Origin: Clostridia bacterium
GTDB taxonomy: Bacteria > Bacillota > Clostridia > UBA1381 > UBA9506
Direction of reading: 5' to 3'
Assembly: GCA_017546245.1 (NCBI GenBank)
Contig: JAFYXI010000041.1
Span: 1 to 64,000, forward strand
Length of the DNA: 64,000 nt
The notes under the pieces were generated by a model, which saw only the letters and a program-made list of their open reading frames with translations, ran no database searches and was not told the origin of the DNA. Numbering within the stretch: position 1 is the stretch's first letter; each line of letters starts with the position of its first letter. This document shows positions 24,674 through 33,730 of the stretch, one piece after another. Made by a program: the position numbers and the translations under genes.

Positions 24674-25650
24674 AAATGAATTTTCGTGATGATATGGCAT
24701 TAAAAATTATATCCGTTTTAATAGCTATAGGCTTATGGTTTTATGTTGTTCAGGTGCAAAGCCCCGATATTGAAAGAACAGTTAAGGGTGTTCCCGTTGT
24801 TTTTTCTCAAAAGGATGCACTCGAAAAAAAGGGACTTAGTCTTTTAAACGACAAAGAAAACACCATAGATATTAAAATTAAAGGCAAGCGAAAATATGTT
24901 ATGGACGCATCCGCCGAAAACATAACCGTTTTAGCAGACGTAAGCGGAATTGGCGAAACCGGCAGTCATACGCTTTATACAAACATAGTGCTTCCTTATG
25001 CCAATCTTGAAATTATAAATCAAAATCCATCTGCGCTTAATATAACGGTGGATAAACTCGTAACAGTAAAAAAAGATATAATCGTCCGCACCGTCGGAAC
25101 ACCAAAGGAAGGATTTGCCGCAGGCAATATAACGTCAACTCCTAAAACGGTTACACTAAAAGGACCTAAAACAATTTTAGACGGTGTTTCTTCTGTTGTC
25201 GCAGAGCTAGACATTAAAGACAAGAGTTCTGACATTGAAACAATTCTACCTATTAAAATTTATGGTTCAAATGAAAAAGAAATAAAATCGACATATATCT
25301 CAACCGATATTTCTGAAACGGAAGTACGCTGTGAAATTTTAAAAACAAAACTGGTTGATCTTCAGCCGATTATAGAAGGCGCAGGACTTTTGGAGCACAG
25401 CGAATACCGCCTTGATGCCGCAAGCTTAAAGCAGGTAAAAGTTGCAGGCTCAGAAGAACAAATTGACGCTTTGGTTCAGATAAGAACCAAAAGAATTTCG
25501 CCAAGCAAAATTAAAGAAAACGGCGAGGTTACTGTTGAACTTGAACTGCCACCCGGAATACGTTCATTAGAAGGCGAGAGTTTTACTCTCAGATTGGTGC
25601 GTCAGGGTAATTCTCAAATGCAGCATCCGCAGCAGCCTCCGCAAAATTAA
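24670..25650 (+). CDS. cdaR: YbbR-domain regulator of CdaA
   Basis: Single-pass membrane protein that modulates CdaA outside the membrane. An N-terminal anchor (ALKIISVLIAIGLWFYVVQV) is followed by three to four YbbR beta domains up to residue 310 (repeated phrases such as VKGVPV, TVKLKGP-like TVTLKGPKTILDGV) and a short Gln/Pro tail (MQHPQQPPQN). The start at 24670 with GAGGGA upstream is chosen over the frame opening at 24649, because it gives the common 4-bp overlap with cdaA. Confidence 0.92.
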   Translation: MKMNFRDDMALKIISVLIAIGLWFYVVQVQSPDIERTVKGVPVVFSQKDALEKKGLSLLNDKENTIDIKIKGKRKYVMDASAENITVLADVSGIGETGSHTLYTNIVLPYANLEIINQNPSALNITVDKLVTVKKDIIVRTVGTPKEGFAAGNITSTPKTVTLKGPKTILDGVSSVVAELDIKDKSSDIETILPIKIYGSNEKEIKSTYISTDISETEVRCEILKTKLVDLQPIIEGAGLLEHSEYRLDAASLKQVKVAGSEEQIDALVQIRTKRISPSKIKENGEVTVELELPPGIRSLEGESFTLRLVRQGNSQMQHPQQPPQN

Positions 25651-25675
25651 CCGGTTATTGCTTAATTATTATTAT

Positions 25676-25720
25676 AAAAACGATGTTTTGTGTGTTTTGC
25701 ACAAAACATCGTTTTTGTTT
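25676..25720 (+). terminator. Intrinsic terminator of cdaA-cdaR
   Basis: A 17-bp stem AAAAACGATGTTTTGTG / CACAAAACATCGTTTTT with a 7-nt loop, then TTTTTG. Confidence 0.9.
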
Positions 25721-25790
25721 TTGTGTGATTTCATTAAATGCGTGAATTGAATAATTTTAAAAAAAGTGGTAATATATATACATACCACAA

Positions 25791-25817
25791 CTAACACAAC
25801 AAACAAACTTTTTTCAT
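25791..25817 (-). CDS. Possible 8-residue peptide ORF with a strong Shine-Dalgarno
   Basis: An AAAGGAGGG site four bases ahead of ATG opens MKKVCLLC and then a stop. Downstream on the same strand, GTGGTA...TACCAC (25766-25788) is followed by TTTTTTT, so this short stretch is bounded by hairpins on both sides. It may be a leader peptide, a remnant of a gene, or chance. No product can be named. Confidence 0.2.
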   Translation of the reverse strand: MKKVCLLC

Positions 25818-25844
25818 TTTCCCTCCTTTTTAATTAAAGGAAAC

Positions 25845-25880
25845 AAAAAAGCGTCCGACTTGTAACACGGACGCTTTTTT
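25845..25880. terminator. Bidirectional intrinsic terminator
   Basis: The 13-bp stem AAAAAAGCGTCCG / CGGACGCTTTTTT with a 10-nt loop ends the minus-strand SleB-like gene. Confidence 0.85.
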
Positions 25881-25910
25881 GTGTGCAAAAATAAATATGC
25901 TCTCTTAGTT

Positions 25911-26765
25911 CTATAAATAAAAATCATGATTTGCAATAGTAGTATGATAAATTCTGTTTTTAACAATCCACGAGCTTGTCGCAATGCGCGGATTTAAAAA
26001 ATAAAGACTACCCGAAACCTTGCTTTCGCCCCTTAATGCACGTTTTGCCGCAACTACACTATCCCCCAGCGGTGTCTGATAAATAGAGCCGTCTGACACA
26101 GGTGAAAACTGGGTTCCGTGAGTGCGGTCAAAAATAACACCATATATCGTGTTGGGGAACATTTTACTTTTAACTCTGTTTAATACAACGTTTCCCACCG
26201 CAATTTTACCCTCCATTGGCTCTCCCTGACTTTCTGCATGAATAATTTTAGAAAGCCAGTAAATTTCGTCATCGCTGTATCCTCTTTTTCCTATAAGATT
26301 TTGATTAACTACTACTCCGTCTTTATAAATTTCTACAGTATAGTTGCTGCTGTCCCAGCCGACATTACAGCCTAAATTTTCAGAAACAAATCTAACCGGC
26401 ACATATGTCCTGTCATTAACCAGCTTTACGCTGTGACCTACCGGCACTTTTTTGCCGTTTACGTATGCATATTTTTTCCCTGCCGGCAGTTCAATATTTG
26501 CTCCGTCATTTTTTATTTGCGCACTATTTTTTTCTGCATTCCAGTTAACCTCTGCACCCAGTGCCTCACTCACAAACCGAATGGGAACAAATGTTAATCC
26601 GTCAAATAAAAACGGCTCTGTGTCCATTTTTAAATAGACATCATTAACCGTAAGGCATATCGGCGTATCAAAATTTACCTTTTCTTCTTTTGCTTCTCCG
26701 GAATACGCCGACATAGTTATCAGGCTTATCACACAACACAAAAAAGCCAAAATTTTTGTTCTCAT
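25911..26765 (-). CDS. Secreted SleB-like cell-wall hydrolase with copper-amine-oxidase-N domain
   Basis: A signal peptide (1-21) is followed by a CuAO_N-type beta domain at about 40-150, with paired FVPIRFVSEALGAEVNW and YVPVRFVSENLGCNVGW. From about 165 a hydrolase_2 (SleB/CwlJ) domain runs to the end: IHAESQGEPMEGKIAVGNVVLNRV, GTQFSPVSDGSIY and SLYFLNP. The Glu of HAESQGEP is the likely catalytic residue. Probably a muralytic enzyme for spore cortex or vegetative wall; which of the two cannot be told. GGGAGGT precedes the ATG. Confidence 0.9.
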   Translation of the reverse strand: MRTKILAFLCCVISLITMSAYSGEAKEEKVNFDTPICLTVNDVYLKMDTEPFLFDGLTFVPIRFVSEALGAEVNWNAEKNSAQIKNDGANIELPAGKKYAYVNGKKVPVGHSVKLVNDRTYVPVRFVSENLGCNVGWDSSNYTVEIYKDGVVVNQNLIGKRGYSDDEIYWLSKIIHAESQGEPMEGKIAVGNVVLNRVKSKMFPNTIYGVIFDRTHGTQFSPVSDGSIYQTPLGDSVVAAKRALRGESKVSGSLYFLNPRIATSSWIVKNRIYHTTIANHDFYL

Positions 26766-26930
26766 GTTACGACCTCCCTACGTTTTACCAGTATAACACG
26801 AGATACATCGGGCATCAATGCAAAATTTCTGGAAAAGTTATGGAAATATTTTTAATTAACGCACAAAAACCGCTTTGTTATGCAGTTTATGTATATTGTT
26901 TTTTATATACAGTAATTTTTACCAAAAAAA

Positions 26931-26961
26931 TAAGAAGCAAAAACTAAGTTTTTACTTCTTA
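26931..26961. terminator. Probable intrinsic terminator
   Basis: AAGAAGCAAAAACT / AGTTTTTACTTCTT (one mismatch) is flanked by AAAAAAAT on the left and ATTTTTT on the right. It lies downstream of the 57-aa membrane-protein gene (minus strand). Confidence 0.7.
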
Positions 26962-27003
26962 TTTTTTATCTTTTTGCGTTCTGAATCATTTTTACATATA
27001 AAT

Positions 27004-27177
27004 TCAGTCTTTCATAATCATTGCGTCTAATACGCTACCCATAGTTTTAAACATATGACTTGATGATTTATGCATTTTTCTTCTTTGTTTATCACTTATC
27101 GGGTCGATAAACATTGTCACCGCTGAACCAACAACAGCACCTGCAATAATACCGCCAATAAAACTTAAGCTTTTCAT
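27004..27177 (-). CDS. Small YtxH-like membrane protein
   Basis: A 57-residue protein with one N-terminal membrane segment (IGGIIAGAVVGSAVTMFIDP) then a basic helix (SDKQRRKMHKSSSHMFK). This layout matches short YtxH-domain proteins, whose role is poorly known. GAGGTGG lies seven bases before the ATG. It is a separate unit from proC, which lies 78 bp upstream; a terminator follows its stop. Confidence 0.75.
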   Translation of the reverse strand: MKSLSFIGGIIAGAVVGSAVTMFIDPISDKQRRKMHKSSSHMFKTMGSVLDAMIMKD

Positions 27178-27255
27178 TATAATTCCACCTCTTTTAAAAA
27201 TATATTTTTATTATGTGGAATTTAAATCAATTTAAAACTGTCATTTATTAGAAAT

Positions 27256-28062
27256 TTATTTTGTGGCGTTCGATTTTTCGGTGCAGGCTTTCATAGCTTC
27301 TAAAACAGCATTTCTGAATCCGTTTTTTTCAAGCTCTGCAACTGCGGCAATAGTCGTTCCTTTTGGCGAACATACCATATCTTTAAGCTCACCGGGATGC
27401 TTTCCTGTTTCTAAAACCATTTTAGCAGAACCCAGCACCGACTGTGCAGCAAGACGATATGCTTTGTCACGCGGAATACCGTCACGAACCGCTCCGTCTG
27501 CCATTGCTTCAATAAGCATATAAATATAAGCAGGACTGCTTCCGCTTACTGCGATAACAGAATTTAAAAGGCTTTCGCTCATAACCTCAACCTCGCCGAT
27601 TGCCTCAAAAATTTGTTTTACAGCATTAAATTCTCCAACCGATGCAGGTGCACATTCGCTTGCCAAAACACTCATTCCTTCTAATACCATAGCAGGAGTA
27701 TTCGGCATTACACGCACAACTTTAGCATCAAAGCCAAGCCATTCTTTTACTTCATTTATTGTAACACCTGCTGCAATCGATACAAACACTTTATCTGCCA
27801 GTTCATTTTTATCAGCAGTATTTGCCAGTTCTGAAAGTGCCAAAGGATAAATAAACGGTTTAACTGCAAGAACTATAATATCACCGTTTAATGCATTTTT
27901 GCTGTCTGTCTCAGCACTCATACCCATTTTATTAAATTTTTCTAAAGCTAAAGCATTAGGGTCGCTTATGTATATATCCTCAGCCTTATATAAATCTGCA
28001 GCTAAAACACCGCACGCAATTGCATACGCCATGTTGCCGCCGCCAATAAATCCCAGTTTCAT
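27256..28062 (-). CDS. proC: Pyrroline-5-carboxylate reductase
   Basis: Last step of proline synthesis. The 268-residue protein opens with the Rossmann motif GFIGGGNMAYAIACG; the family signature appears near the C-terminus (SVLGSAKMVLETGKHPGELKDMVCSPKGTT region, split here) with the conserved MPNTPA loop at about 120. It starts 14 bp downstream of purB on the same strand and probably shares its transcript. No proB or proA is nearby. Confidence 0.95.
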   Translation of the reverse strand: MKLGFIGGGNMAYAIACGVLAADLYKAEDIYISDPNALALEKFNKMGMSAETDSKNALNGDIIVLAVKPFIYPLALSELANTADKNELADKVFVSIAAGVTINEVKEWLGFDAKVVRVMPNTPAMVLEGMSVLASECAPASVGEFNAVKQIFEAIGEVEVMSESLLNSVIAVSGSSPAYIYMLIEAMADGAVRDGIPRDKAYRLAAQSVLGSAKMVLETGKHPGELKDMVCSPKGTTIAAVAELEKNGFRNAVLEAMKACTEKSNATK

Positions 28063-28076
28063 TTTTTTCGCCTGCC

Positions 28077-29510
28077 TTACACGTTAATTTCGACTTTTAC
28101 ATCCATTTCGTCTTTGTATGCTTCAAGTATAGGAGCAACGCACTCATTTATAAATTCTTCGGTTTGCTGTGGTGCTCTGCCCACATAATCTTTTGGCTCT
28201 AAGAGCGTTGCAAGCTCTTTCTTATTTAAGTTAAATGCGCTGTCTTTTGCTATTCTTTCTAACAAATCGTTAGGCATACCCTCTGCTTTTACCATACGAG
28301 CCGCTTCCATAGAATGTTCACGGATTCTCTCGTGCAACTCCTGACGGTCACCGCCTTTTTTAACTGCCTGCATCATAATATTTTCGGTTGTCATAAAAGG
28401 AAGCTCGTCCATAATATGCTTGTTTATAACCTTAGGATATACAACCAAACCGTCTACAACGTTTAAATATATTGACAAAATTGCATCAACCGCCAAAAAT
28501 GCCTCCGGCACACTTATACGTTTGTTTGCCGAATCGTCAAGCGTTCTTTCAAACCACTGTGTTGATGCAGTAATTGCAGGATTTAAGCTGTCAACAATAA
28601 CATATCGGGCTAAAGCTCCGATTCGCTCGCTGCGCATAGGATTTCTCTTATATGCCATAGCTGATGAACCTATTTGTTTTTTCTCAAAAGGCTCTTCAAT
28701 CTCTTTTAAATGCTGCAAAAGACGCATATCGTTGCTGAATTTATATGCACTTTGTGCAATAGCACTTAATATGCTTAAAATCTGGCTGTCAAGCTTTCTT
28801 GAATATGTCTGACCCGATACTGCAAATACGTCAGAAAAGCCCATTTTTTCTGCAATCATTTTATCCGCTTTGCGTACTTTTTCGTGGTCAGAATCAAACA
28901 GCTCTAAAAAGCTCGCCTGTGTTCCTGTTGTGCCTTTTGAGCCTAAAAGCTTTGCTTTTTTTATCTGATGCTCTAAGTCCTCTAAATCCATAACCAAATC
29001 CTGAAGCCACAAGGTTGCTCTTTTGCCAACCGTTGTAAGCTGAGCCGGCTGAAAATGAGTAAAGCCTAAAGTAGGCATATCTTTATACTTTAATGCAAAA
29101 TCCGCAAGATGAGCTATAACACTAACCAGCTTTTTGCGTATTAACTTCATTGCCTGCGTCATAATTATAATATCGGTATTGTCACCGACATAGCATGAGG
29201 TTGCGCCTAAGTGAATTATACCCTTTGCCTTAGGGCACTGCACACCATATGCATAAACGTGCGACATAACATCATGACGCACCTCTTTTTCTCTTGCTAC
29301 GGCAACATCGTAGTTAATATCATCCTGATGTGCTTTAAGCTCTGCTATTTGTTCGTCAGTAATATTAAGACCCAGCTCTTTTTCCGTTTCGGCAAGTGCT
29401 ATCCACAGCTTGCGCCACGTTTTAAATTTTGTGTCTTCTGAAAAAAGTTCCTGCATTTCGCGACTTGCATAGCGTGATGTAAGCGGACTTTTGTATGTAT
29501 TTGTTGACAT
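28077..29510 (-). CDS. purB: Adenylosuccinate lyase
   Basis: Cleaves SAICAR and adenylosuccinate in purine synthesis. The 477-residue member of the fumarase/aspartase superfamily has the signature SSAMAYKRNPMRSERI, the T-H loop GFTHFQPAQLTTVGKR, and SKGTTGTQASF-like GSKGTTGTQASFLELF. The length and the N-terminal YASREMQELFSEDTKF agree with the longer clostridial/eukaryotic-like PurB branch. AAGGAGAT precedes the ATG. proC follows; the upstream neighbour asp23 is 68 bp away with a weak hairpin (29545-29568) between. Confidence 0.95.
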   Translation of the reverse strand: MSTNTYKSPLTSRYASREMQELFSEDTKFKTWRKLWIALAETEKELGLNITDEQIAELKAHQDDINYDVAVAREKEVRHDVMSHVYAYGVQCPKAKGIIHLGATSCYVGDNTDIIIMTQAMKLIRKKLVSVIAHLADFALKYKDMPTLGFTHFQPAQLTTVGKRATLWLQDLVMDLEDLEHQIKKAKLLGSKGTTGTQASFLELFDSDHEKVRKADKMIAEKMGFSDVFAVSGQTYSRKLDSQILSILSAIAQSAYKFSNDMRLLQHLKEIEEPFEKKQIGSSAMAYKRNPMRSERIGALARYVIVDSLNPAITASTQWFERTLDDSANKRISVPEAFLAVDAILSIYLNVVDGLVVYPKVINKHIMDELPFMTTENIMMQAVKKGGDRQELHERIREHSMEAARMVKAEGMPNDLLERIAKDSAFNLNKKELATLLEPKDYVGRAPQQTEEFINECVAPILEAYKDEMDVKVEINV

Positions 29511-29578
29511 ATTTTATCTCCTTGTTAATCCATATTAAAATATTTGGGCATGGCAAATTGCCACACCCTTAATTTTTA

Positions 29579-30100
29579 TTATTCATTACCTTCTGTTTTT
29601 TCCGCAGCATCTTCAGCACAAATTTCTTCTGCCAATTCTTCCGCTTTTTCTTCTGCTGCCTTTGCCGCCGCTTTTGCTGCTTTTTTCTCTTCTTTTGCAG
29701 CTCGTTTAGCTTCTTTAACATCAGGCTTAGGGTCACGTTCAATAGAAATTCCTTCAACAAAAATGTTAACACCTAAAACCGAAAGATTTGTCATTGTTTC
29801 GATGTTTTTCTTTACCGTTTCCTGCAGTTCCCATGCAACATCAGGAATTTTTATGCCGTATTCAACCACTACATGAACATCAACGCTAACCTCATTTTCG
29901 TTCATTTCTACACGTATGCCCTTGCTGTAGTTTTTCTTTACAAACTTTTCAACAATGCCATCTGTTATGGAGTTAGCAACTTCTACACCGTCAACCTCGC
30001 TGACCGCTAATCCTGCTACAACCGAAATAACATCTTCCGAAATTTTAACTTCGCCTAATTCTTCAAGCTCTTCTGTATTTATGTTTAATTCTTCTGCCAT
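29579..30100 (-). CDS. Asp23/Gls24 family envelope stress protein
   Basis: The 173-residue protein has an Asp23/Gls24 domain at about 10-125 (GEVKISEDVISVVAGLAVSEV, VEYGIKIPDVAWELQETV) then a charged Ala/Lys/Glu helix to the end. The family is abundant near the membrane in Firmicutes and linked to envelope stress. The helical tail is unusually long for the family. AAGGAGG precedes the ATG. In some clostridia this gene follows the spoIIIA operon, as it does here, 179 bp beyond spoIIIAH and separated by a terminator. Confidence 0.92.
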   Translation of the reverse strand: MAEELNINTEELEELGEVKISEDVISVVAGLAVSEVDGVEVANSITDGIVEKFVKKNYSKGIRVEMNENEVSVDVHVVVEYGIKIPDVAWELQETVKKNIETMTNLSVLGVNIFVEGISIERDPKPDVKEAKRAAKEEKKAAKAAAKAAEEKAEELAEEICAEDAAEKTEGNE

Positions 30101-30242
30101 TTTAAGTCCTCCTTAATTTATATTACCATATTATATCATATATTATAAAATTGATGCACAAATAAAATTCTGTATGAGTCAATTATACCACTTTCAATCT
30201 CAAATTACAATCGTTTTTTTAAAAAACAATACCAAACAGCAC

Positions 30243-30278
30243 AAAATGCCGCACATATTTAACCGTGCGGCATTTTTA
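30243..30278 (-). terminator. Intrinsic terminator of the spoIIIA operon
   Basis: Stem AAATGCCGCAC / GTGCGGCATTT with a 10-nt loop; T- and A-tracts are present on both sides. It lies right after the spoIIIAH stop. Confidence 0.85.
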
Positions 30279-30935
30279 TTATTTACTTATTTCTACAATT
30301 TTAACTTTATCTGCACTATAATCGGTTGCAGATATTACAATATCTAAAATCTGAGCGGCATCAATTTCGTTTAAGCCATTGCTTTCCAAAGCTATGCTTA
30401 CCAAATCTTCACTCATAAAAACAATGTTCTCGCCAAAATTTTTGGCACGTATCATATTTTCTATTGCGACCTCTTTTTCAGTATAGTCCGCCATTTTGTG
30501 AATCTGATCTTCTGCATTTTTTTTGGCATCTTTATCTGCGCCCTCGTTTTCTAAAAGCTGAGTGAGCATTTCCATTGCCTCGCTTCTTTTTACTTCTCTG
30601 TCGAGCTTTGCCTGCGCAAAATAATTATTTGTATTTTTAGCGGTTTGTTCTTTTTTCTCTGATTCATCACTTTTTTCTTCGCTGTCCGTTTTGTCAGCAC
30701 TTACCATTTGTGCTTCGCCTATTTTTTTTGCCGCTTCATTATACATTACAGCTACATCCGGGTCAACTGCGTCATTTTGAAAAGTCCAGTTTAAGTATCC
30801 TGCAACCCCTATCATCAGCATGAGCGAAACAGCCGCGATCTGTTTCTTGTGCAAGATAAGCATTTTGTTCTTTTTAGGACTTTTCTCTCTTTCTCTTTTA
30901 AAGATTTTTTTAAAGTTAACCTTTTTAAAATTCAT
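30279..30935 (-). CDS. spoIIIAH: Stage III sporulation protein AH
   Basis: Mother-cell half of the SpoIIIAH-SpoIIQ channel. A basic cytosolic start (FKREREKSPKKNK), one membrane helix at about 30-48 (QIAAVSLMLMIGVAGYLNW), an acidic low-complexity linker, and a C-terminal ring-building (YscJ/FliF-like) domain from about 105 (REVKRSEAMEMLTQLLENEGA ... IVISATDYSADKVKIVEI). Length 218 is typical. Last gene of the operon; TAGGAGG site. Confidence 0.95.
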   Translation of the reverse strand: MNFKKVNFKKIFKREREKSPKKNKMLILHKKQIAAVSLMLMIGVAGYLNWTFQNDAVDPDVAVMYNEAAKKIGEAQMVSADKTDSEEKSDESEKKEQTAKNTNNYFAQAKLDREVKRSEAMEMLTQLLENEGADKDAKKNAEDQIHKMADYTEKEVAIENMIRAKNFGENIVFMSEDLVSIALESNGLNEIDAAQILDIVISATDYSADKVKIVEISK

Positions 30936-30953
30936 TTTTTATCCTCCTAAATT

Positions 30954-31493
30954 TTATTTACTAAGCACAATAACTCTGTGCGCCTTTACGTTAAGTACGG
31001 CCTTTGCCGCATTTGCAAGATTATTTTTAATCTCTGATTTATCTGCCCCTTTAGCAGTTATTAAAACCCCTGATATTTCGGGCAGTTTATTTTTTATTAA
31101 AACAGCCGATTGTCCGCCGCCCTGATTATTTTTTAAAACATATGTACCTTCACTTGTACTGCTTTCTCCTCTCGGATCAGAGGTTTTGTTTTCACTTTTT
31201 TCATCACGCGCATACACGCTCTGACCTCCGTCTGATAAGGTAATCATAACCGACACATCAGACGCGCCATTAACCGAGGACAAAATTTTTGCAAGCCTAT
31301 GTTCTAAATCGGTTATGTACTCTGCGCCACTAATTAACTCTGCCTGATTTTTAGTTTCGCTTTCTTTTTTATTACTGCCGACCGGCATCCCCGAAAGCAC
31401 CAAAAGCACTACCCCTATCAATAATATGACAAGCAGGCTTTTGTTATTCGTTATTTTTTCAAAATATTTTTTATATGTATCAGAAAGCTTCAT
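30954..31493 (-). CDS. spoIIIAG: Stage III sporulation protein AG
   Basis: Ring-forming component of the feeding tube. One membrane helix at about 18-38 (LLVILLIGVVLLVLSGMPVG) and an extracellular ring domain with DVSVMITLSDGG, GTYVLKNNQGGGQSAVLIKNKLPEISGVLITAKGA (quoted in parts here) and a final VLNVKAHRVIVLSK. It starts one base after the spoIIIAF stop. Confidence 0.95.
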   Translation of the reverse strand: MKLSDTYKKYFEKITNNKSLLVILLIGVVLLVLSGMPVGSNKKESETKNQAELISGAEYITDLEHRLAKILSSVNGASDVSVMITLSDGGQSVYARDEKSENKTSDPRGESSTSEGTYVLKNNQGGGQSAVLIKNKLPEISGVLITAKGADKSEIKNNLANAAKAVLNVKAHRVIVLSK

Positions 31494-31955
31494 TTATTTT
31501 TTCTCCTCTACAATATCCGGTGTTACACCTGCAGTTTTGGCTATTATGTTTTTTATTTCTTCATCTAAAGGATATACCACTATTTTTTCTATTCCGGTTA
31601 TTTCTCCATTGTCGTTTGTGCTGACTAAAACTAATATTTCCGTTTTCTTTTTGCTCTTATTTAAAACTTCTTCTGACAGTCTTTGCGACAATCTTTTTTT
31701 AAATTCTTTGGTTACGTTATTACGATTTATATTTATTGATAAATCCTCATCGTCAATTACAGTTTCGGGCATTATAAATACATGATTTAGTTCACCGATT
31801 CCCGTAAGCGGTTTTATTATAATCAGCATAACAACAAGCCCTATTGTTACATTAATATATTTTTTATGATGTGTTTCAGGCAAAATATTTTCCAACAAAA
31901 TTGCAAGCACACACGCTGTAACAATTCCTGATATGTATTGATGTAAAAAATCCAT
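31494..31955 (-). CDS. spoIIIAF: Stage III sporulation protein AF
   Basis: The 153-residue protein has two N-terminal membrane segments (GIVTACVLAILLENILP and YINVTIGLVVMLIIIKPL) and a soluble domain ending in TAGVTPDIVEEKK. Membrane component of the SpoIIIA channel complex in the mother cell. It lies 12 bp downstream of spoIIIAE. Confidence 0.93.
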   Translation of the reverse strand: MDFLHQYISGIVTACVLAILLENILPETHHKKYINVTIGLVVMLIIIKPLTGIGELNHVFIMPETVIDDEDLSININRNNVTKEFKKRLSQRLSEEVLNKSKKKTEILVLVSTNDNGEITGIEKIVVYPLDEEIKNIIAKTAGVTPDIVEEKK

Positions 31956-31967
31956 AGCAATCCTCCG

Positions 31968-33098
31968 TCATTTCATCATCACAGGTATATTGGTTACCGC
32001 GCAAAGCATCGCGACACTTATAATAAACATTACGCAAACCATAAGCAAAATTACAAAGGTCTGGGTTATATTGCCTGCTAAATCTGACAGTAAATTTACT
32101 ATTCTTTTATCGGTTACCGGTTCTGATATTCCTGCAGCAAGCCTATACATAAGCGACAGAGTTAACAGCTTTATAAGCGGCATCGCACATATCGAAACAA
32201 GAGCTAACGCACCTGTTATGCCTACTGCATTTTTTACAATCAATGTACTTGCGCATACCGCCTCAATCGAATCAGACAATACTGCTCCTACTATCGGAAT
32301 AAAATTACATATGGCATATTTAACAGTTTTGCCCGCAACACCTCCGGCAAACGCAAACGAAAATCCCTGAATTCCTAAAAGTCCGATAAACACCGTAAGC
32401 AAAATACCTGTTGACCATTTAAGAAGCTGCCGCGCAAAGTCTATTAATCGTGTTATATGAAATCTTCCGCTTATGTTATTTACTACCGAAAGAGCCGTAA
32501 TTAAAAGAATCATCGGAAGAAACACACCTCTTGCAAGATTAGTTATCAGCTGCATACACAAAAACAGCGACGGACTTAGAGCTTGTCCCATCATTGTGCC
32601 GCCTGCCGCTACAACAGCAGATAACACAGGAATCAATCCCTGCATAAAAAGATTTAATCTGTCAATAGTGTCAATCGCTATATTTATTATTTGCGCAAGA
32701 ATATTTACTGCAAAATTTGAAATTACAACAAAGCAAGCTAAAAAGCTTATGGTTTTAACCCCTTCTTTATTAAACGCTCCCTGAAGATTACACAATACAC
32801 CTGTAAGAACGGCAACTATAACTATTTTTATTACAGACGATAGATTAGATTTAAACTCAGAAAAAAACAAATCAGCCAAACGTTCAAGCACTTCTTTTGG
32901 GTTTAACCACCACGTACCTTCCGAAACCTTCTGCGCTGTTTCTAAAAAGTCAAAATCACCTAAGTCAACACTATTTAGCTGTTCGGCTGTTGATTTTAAA
33001 AATTCCTGCTGAAGCTCCGCACTGTCTTGCGCAAGAACATTTGTGCACATACTTAAAACAAACAATAATACAAAAAAAGCTGATATTATTTTTTTCAT
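31968..33098 (-). CDS. spoIIIAE: Stage III sporulation protein AE
   Basis: The largest membrane protein of the operon, 376 residues: a signal-like N-terminus (1-23), a soluble stretch to about 80 with WWLNPKEVLERLADLFF, then about seven membrane helices with the conserved SLFLCMQLITNLARGV and CNFIPIVGAVLSDSIEAV. Belongs to the SpoIIIA-SpoIIQ assembly. It follows spoIIIAD by 19 bp. Confidence 0.95.
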   Translation of the reverse strand: MKKIISAFFVLLFVLSMCTNVLAQDSAELQQEFLKSTAEQLNSVDLGDFDFLETAQKVSEGTWWLNPKEVLERLADLFFSEFKSNLSSVIKIVIVAVLTGVLCNLQGAFNKEGVKTISFLACFVVISNFAVNILAQIINIAIDTIDRLNLFMQGLIPVLSAVVAAGGTMMGQALSPSLFLCMQLITNLARGVFLPMILLITALSVVNNISGRFHITRLIDFARQLLKWSTGILLTVFIGLLGIQGFSFAFAGGVAGKTVKYAICNFIPIVGAVLSDSIEAVCASTLIVKNAVGITGALALVSICAMPLIKLLTLSLMYRLAAGISEPVTDKRIVNLLSDLAGNITQTFVILLMVCVMFIISVAMLCAVTNIPVMMK

Positions 33099-33117
33099 AT
33101 GTATTCCTCCGGCTCAA

Positions 33118-33510
33118 TCAGATGTCAGGCAACAAATTTACCAAAAGATTCATAAGCTCTATTAAAATGGGCACGCTCAGCGCCACTATCATAATTTTGC
33201 CTGCCAGTTCTACTTTTGCAGCTATTGCATTTTGTCCTGCATCACGGCAAATTTCCGAGCCGAATTGCGACAAATAACTAATGCCTATCATTTTAAATAT
33301 CGCCGCTATGTATTCTGTGTTTAAGTCAAGCCCCGTTGCTGTTATTGTAACAACATTTAATACATATTCAACCTGCGACAAAACCATTAAAAATAAAACC
33401 ACCGCCGTAGCAATTGCGACAACTATCGCCAACTGCGGTTTATATTCTTTAAGAATTAAAGCAGATACCGCGCCAACAATTGCAACTCCCATAATTTTTA
33501 ATATTTCCAT
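33118..33510 (-). CDS. spoIIIAD: Stage III sporulation protein AD
   Basis: The 130-residue polytopic protein starts MEILKIMGVAIVGAVSALIL and contains YIAAIFKMIGISYLSQFGSE and CRDAGQNAIAAKVELAGK, hallmarks of the SpoIIIAC/AD family. About four membrane helices. It is a longer relative of adjacent spoIIIAC. Confidence 0.95.
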   Translation of the reverse strand: MEILKIMGVAIVGAVSALILKEYKPQLAIVVAIATAVVLFLMVLSQVEYVLNVVTITATGLDLNTEYIAAIFKMIGISYLSQFGSEICRDAGQNAIAAKVELAGKIMIVALSVPILIELMNLLVNLLPDI

Positions 33511-33523
33511 TTTAATACCTCAT

Positions 33524-33718
33524 TTAAAGGTTGAAAATTGTTTTAACTGTTTCAAATAAATAACTGATTTCGCCTATAATCATTAACAAAACTACTATAA
33601 GACCTGCCAGGGTTGTAAGCATTGCCTGCTCTTCTCTACCTGCACGTACTAAAACCTGATGAAGAACGCTGACCAAAATTCCTATTGCCGCTATTTTAAA
33701 AATTAAGTCTACACCCAT
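33524..33718 (-). CDS. spoIIIAC: Stage III sporulation protein AC
   Basis: The 64-residue two-helix membrane protein (DLIFKIAAIGILVSVLHQVL, then TTLAGLIVVLLMIIGEISYL) has the central AGREEQAM turn shared with SpoIIIAD. It lies 13 bp from spoIIIAD. Confidence 0.94.
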   Translation of the reverse strand: MGVDLIFKIAAIGILVSVLHQVLVRAGREEQAMLTTLAGLIVVLLMIIGEISYLFETVKTIFNL

Positions 33719-33730
33719 TTTTATCCTCCG

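Noticed and set aside
29545-29568. Terminator between asp23 and purB
   Set aside because: A 10-bp stem with G-U pairs is present, but no clear U-run follows on the minus strand; not strong enough to list.
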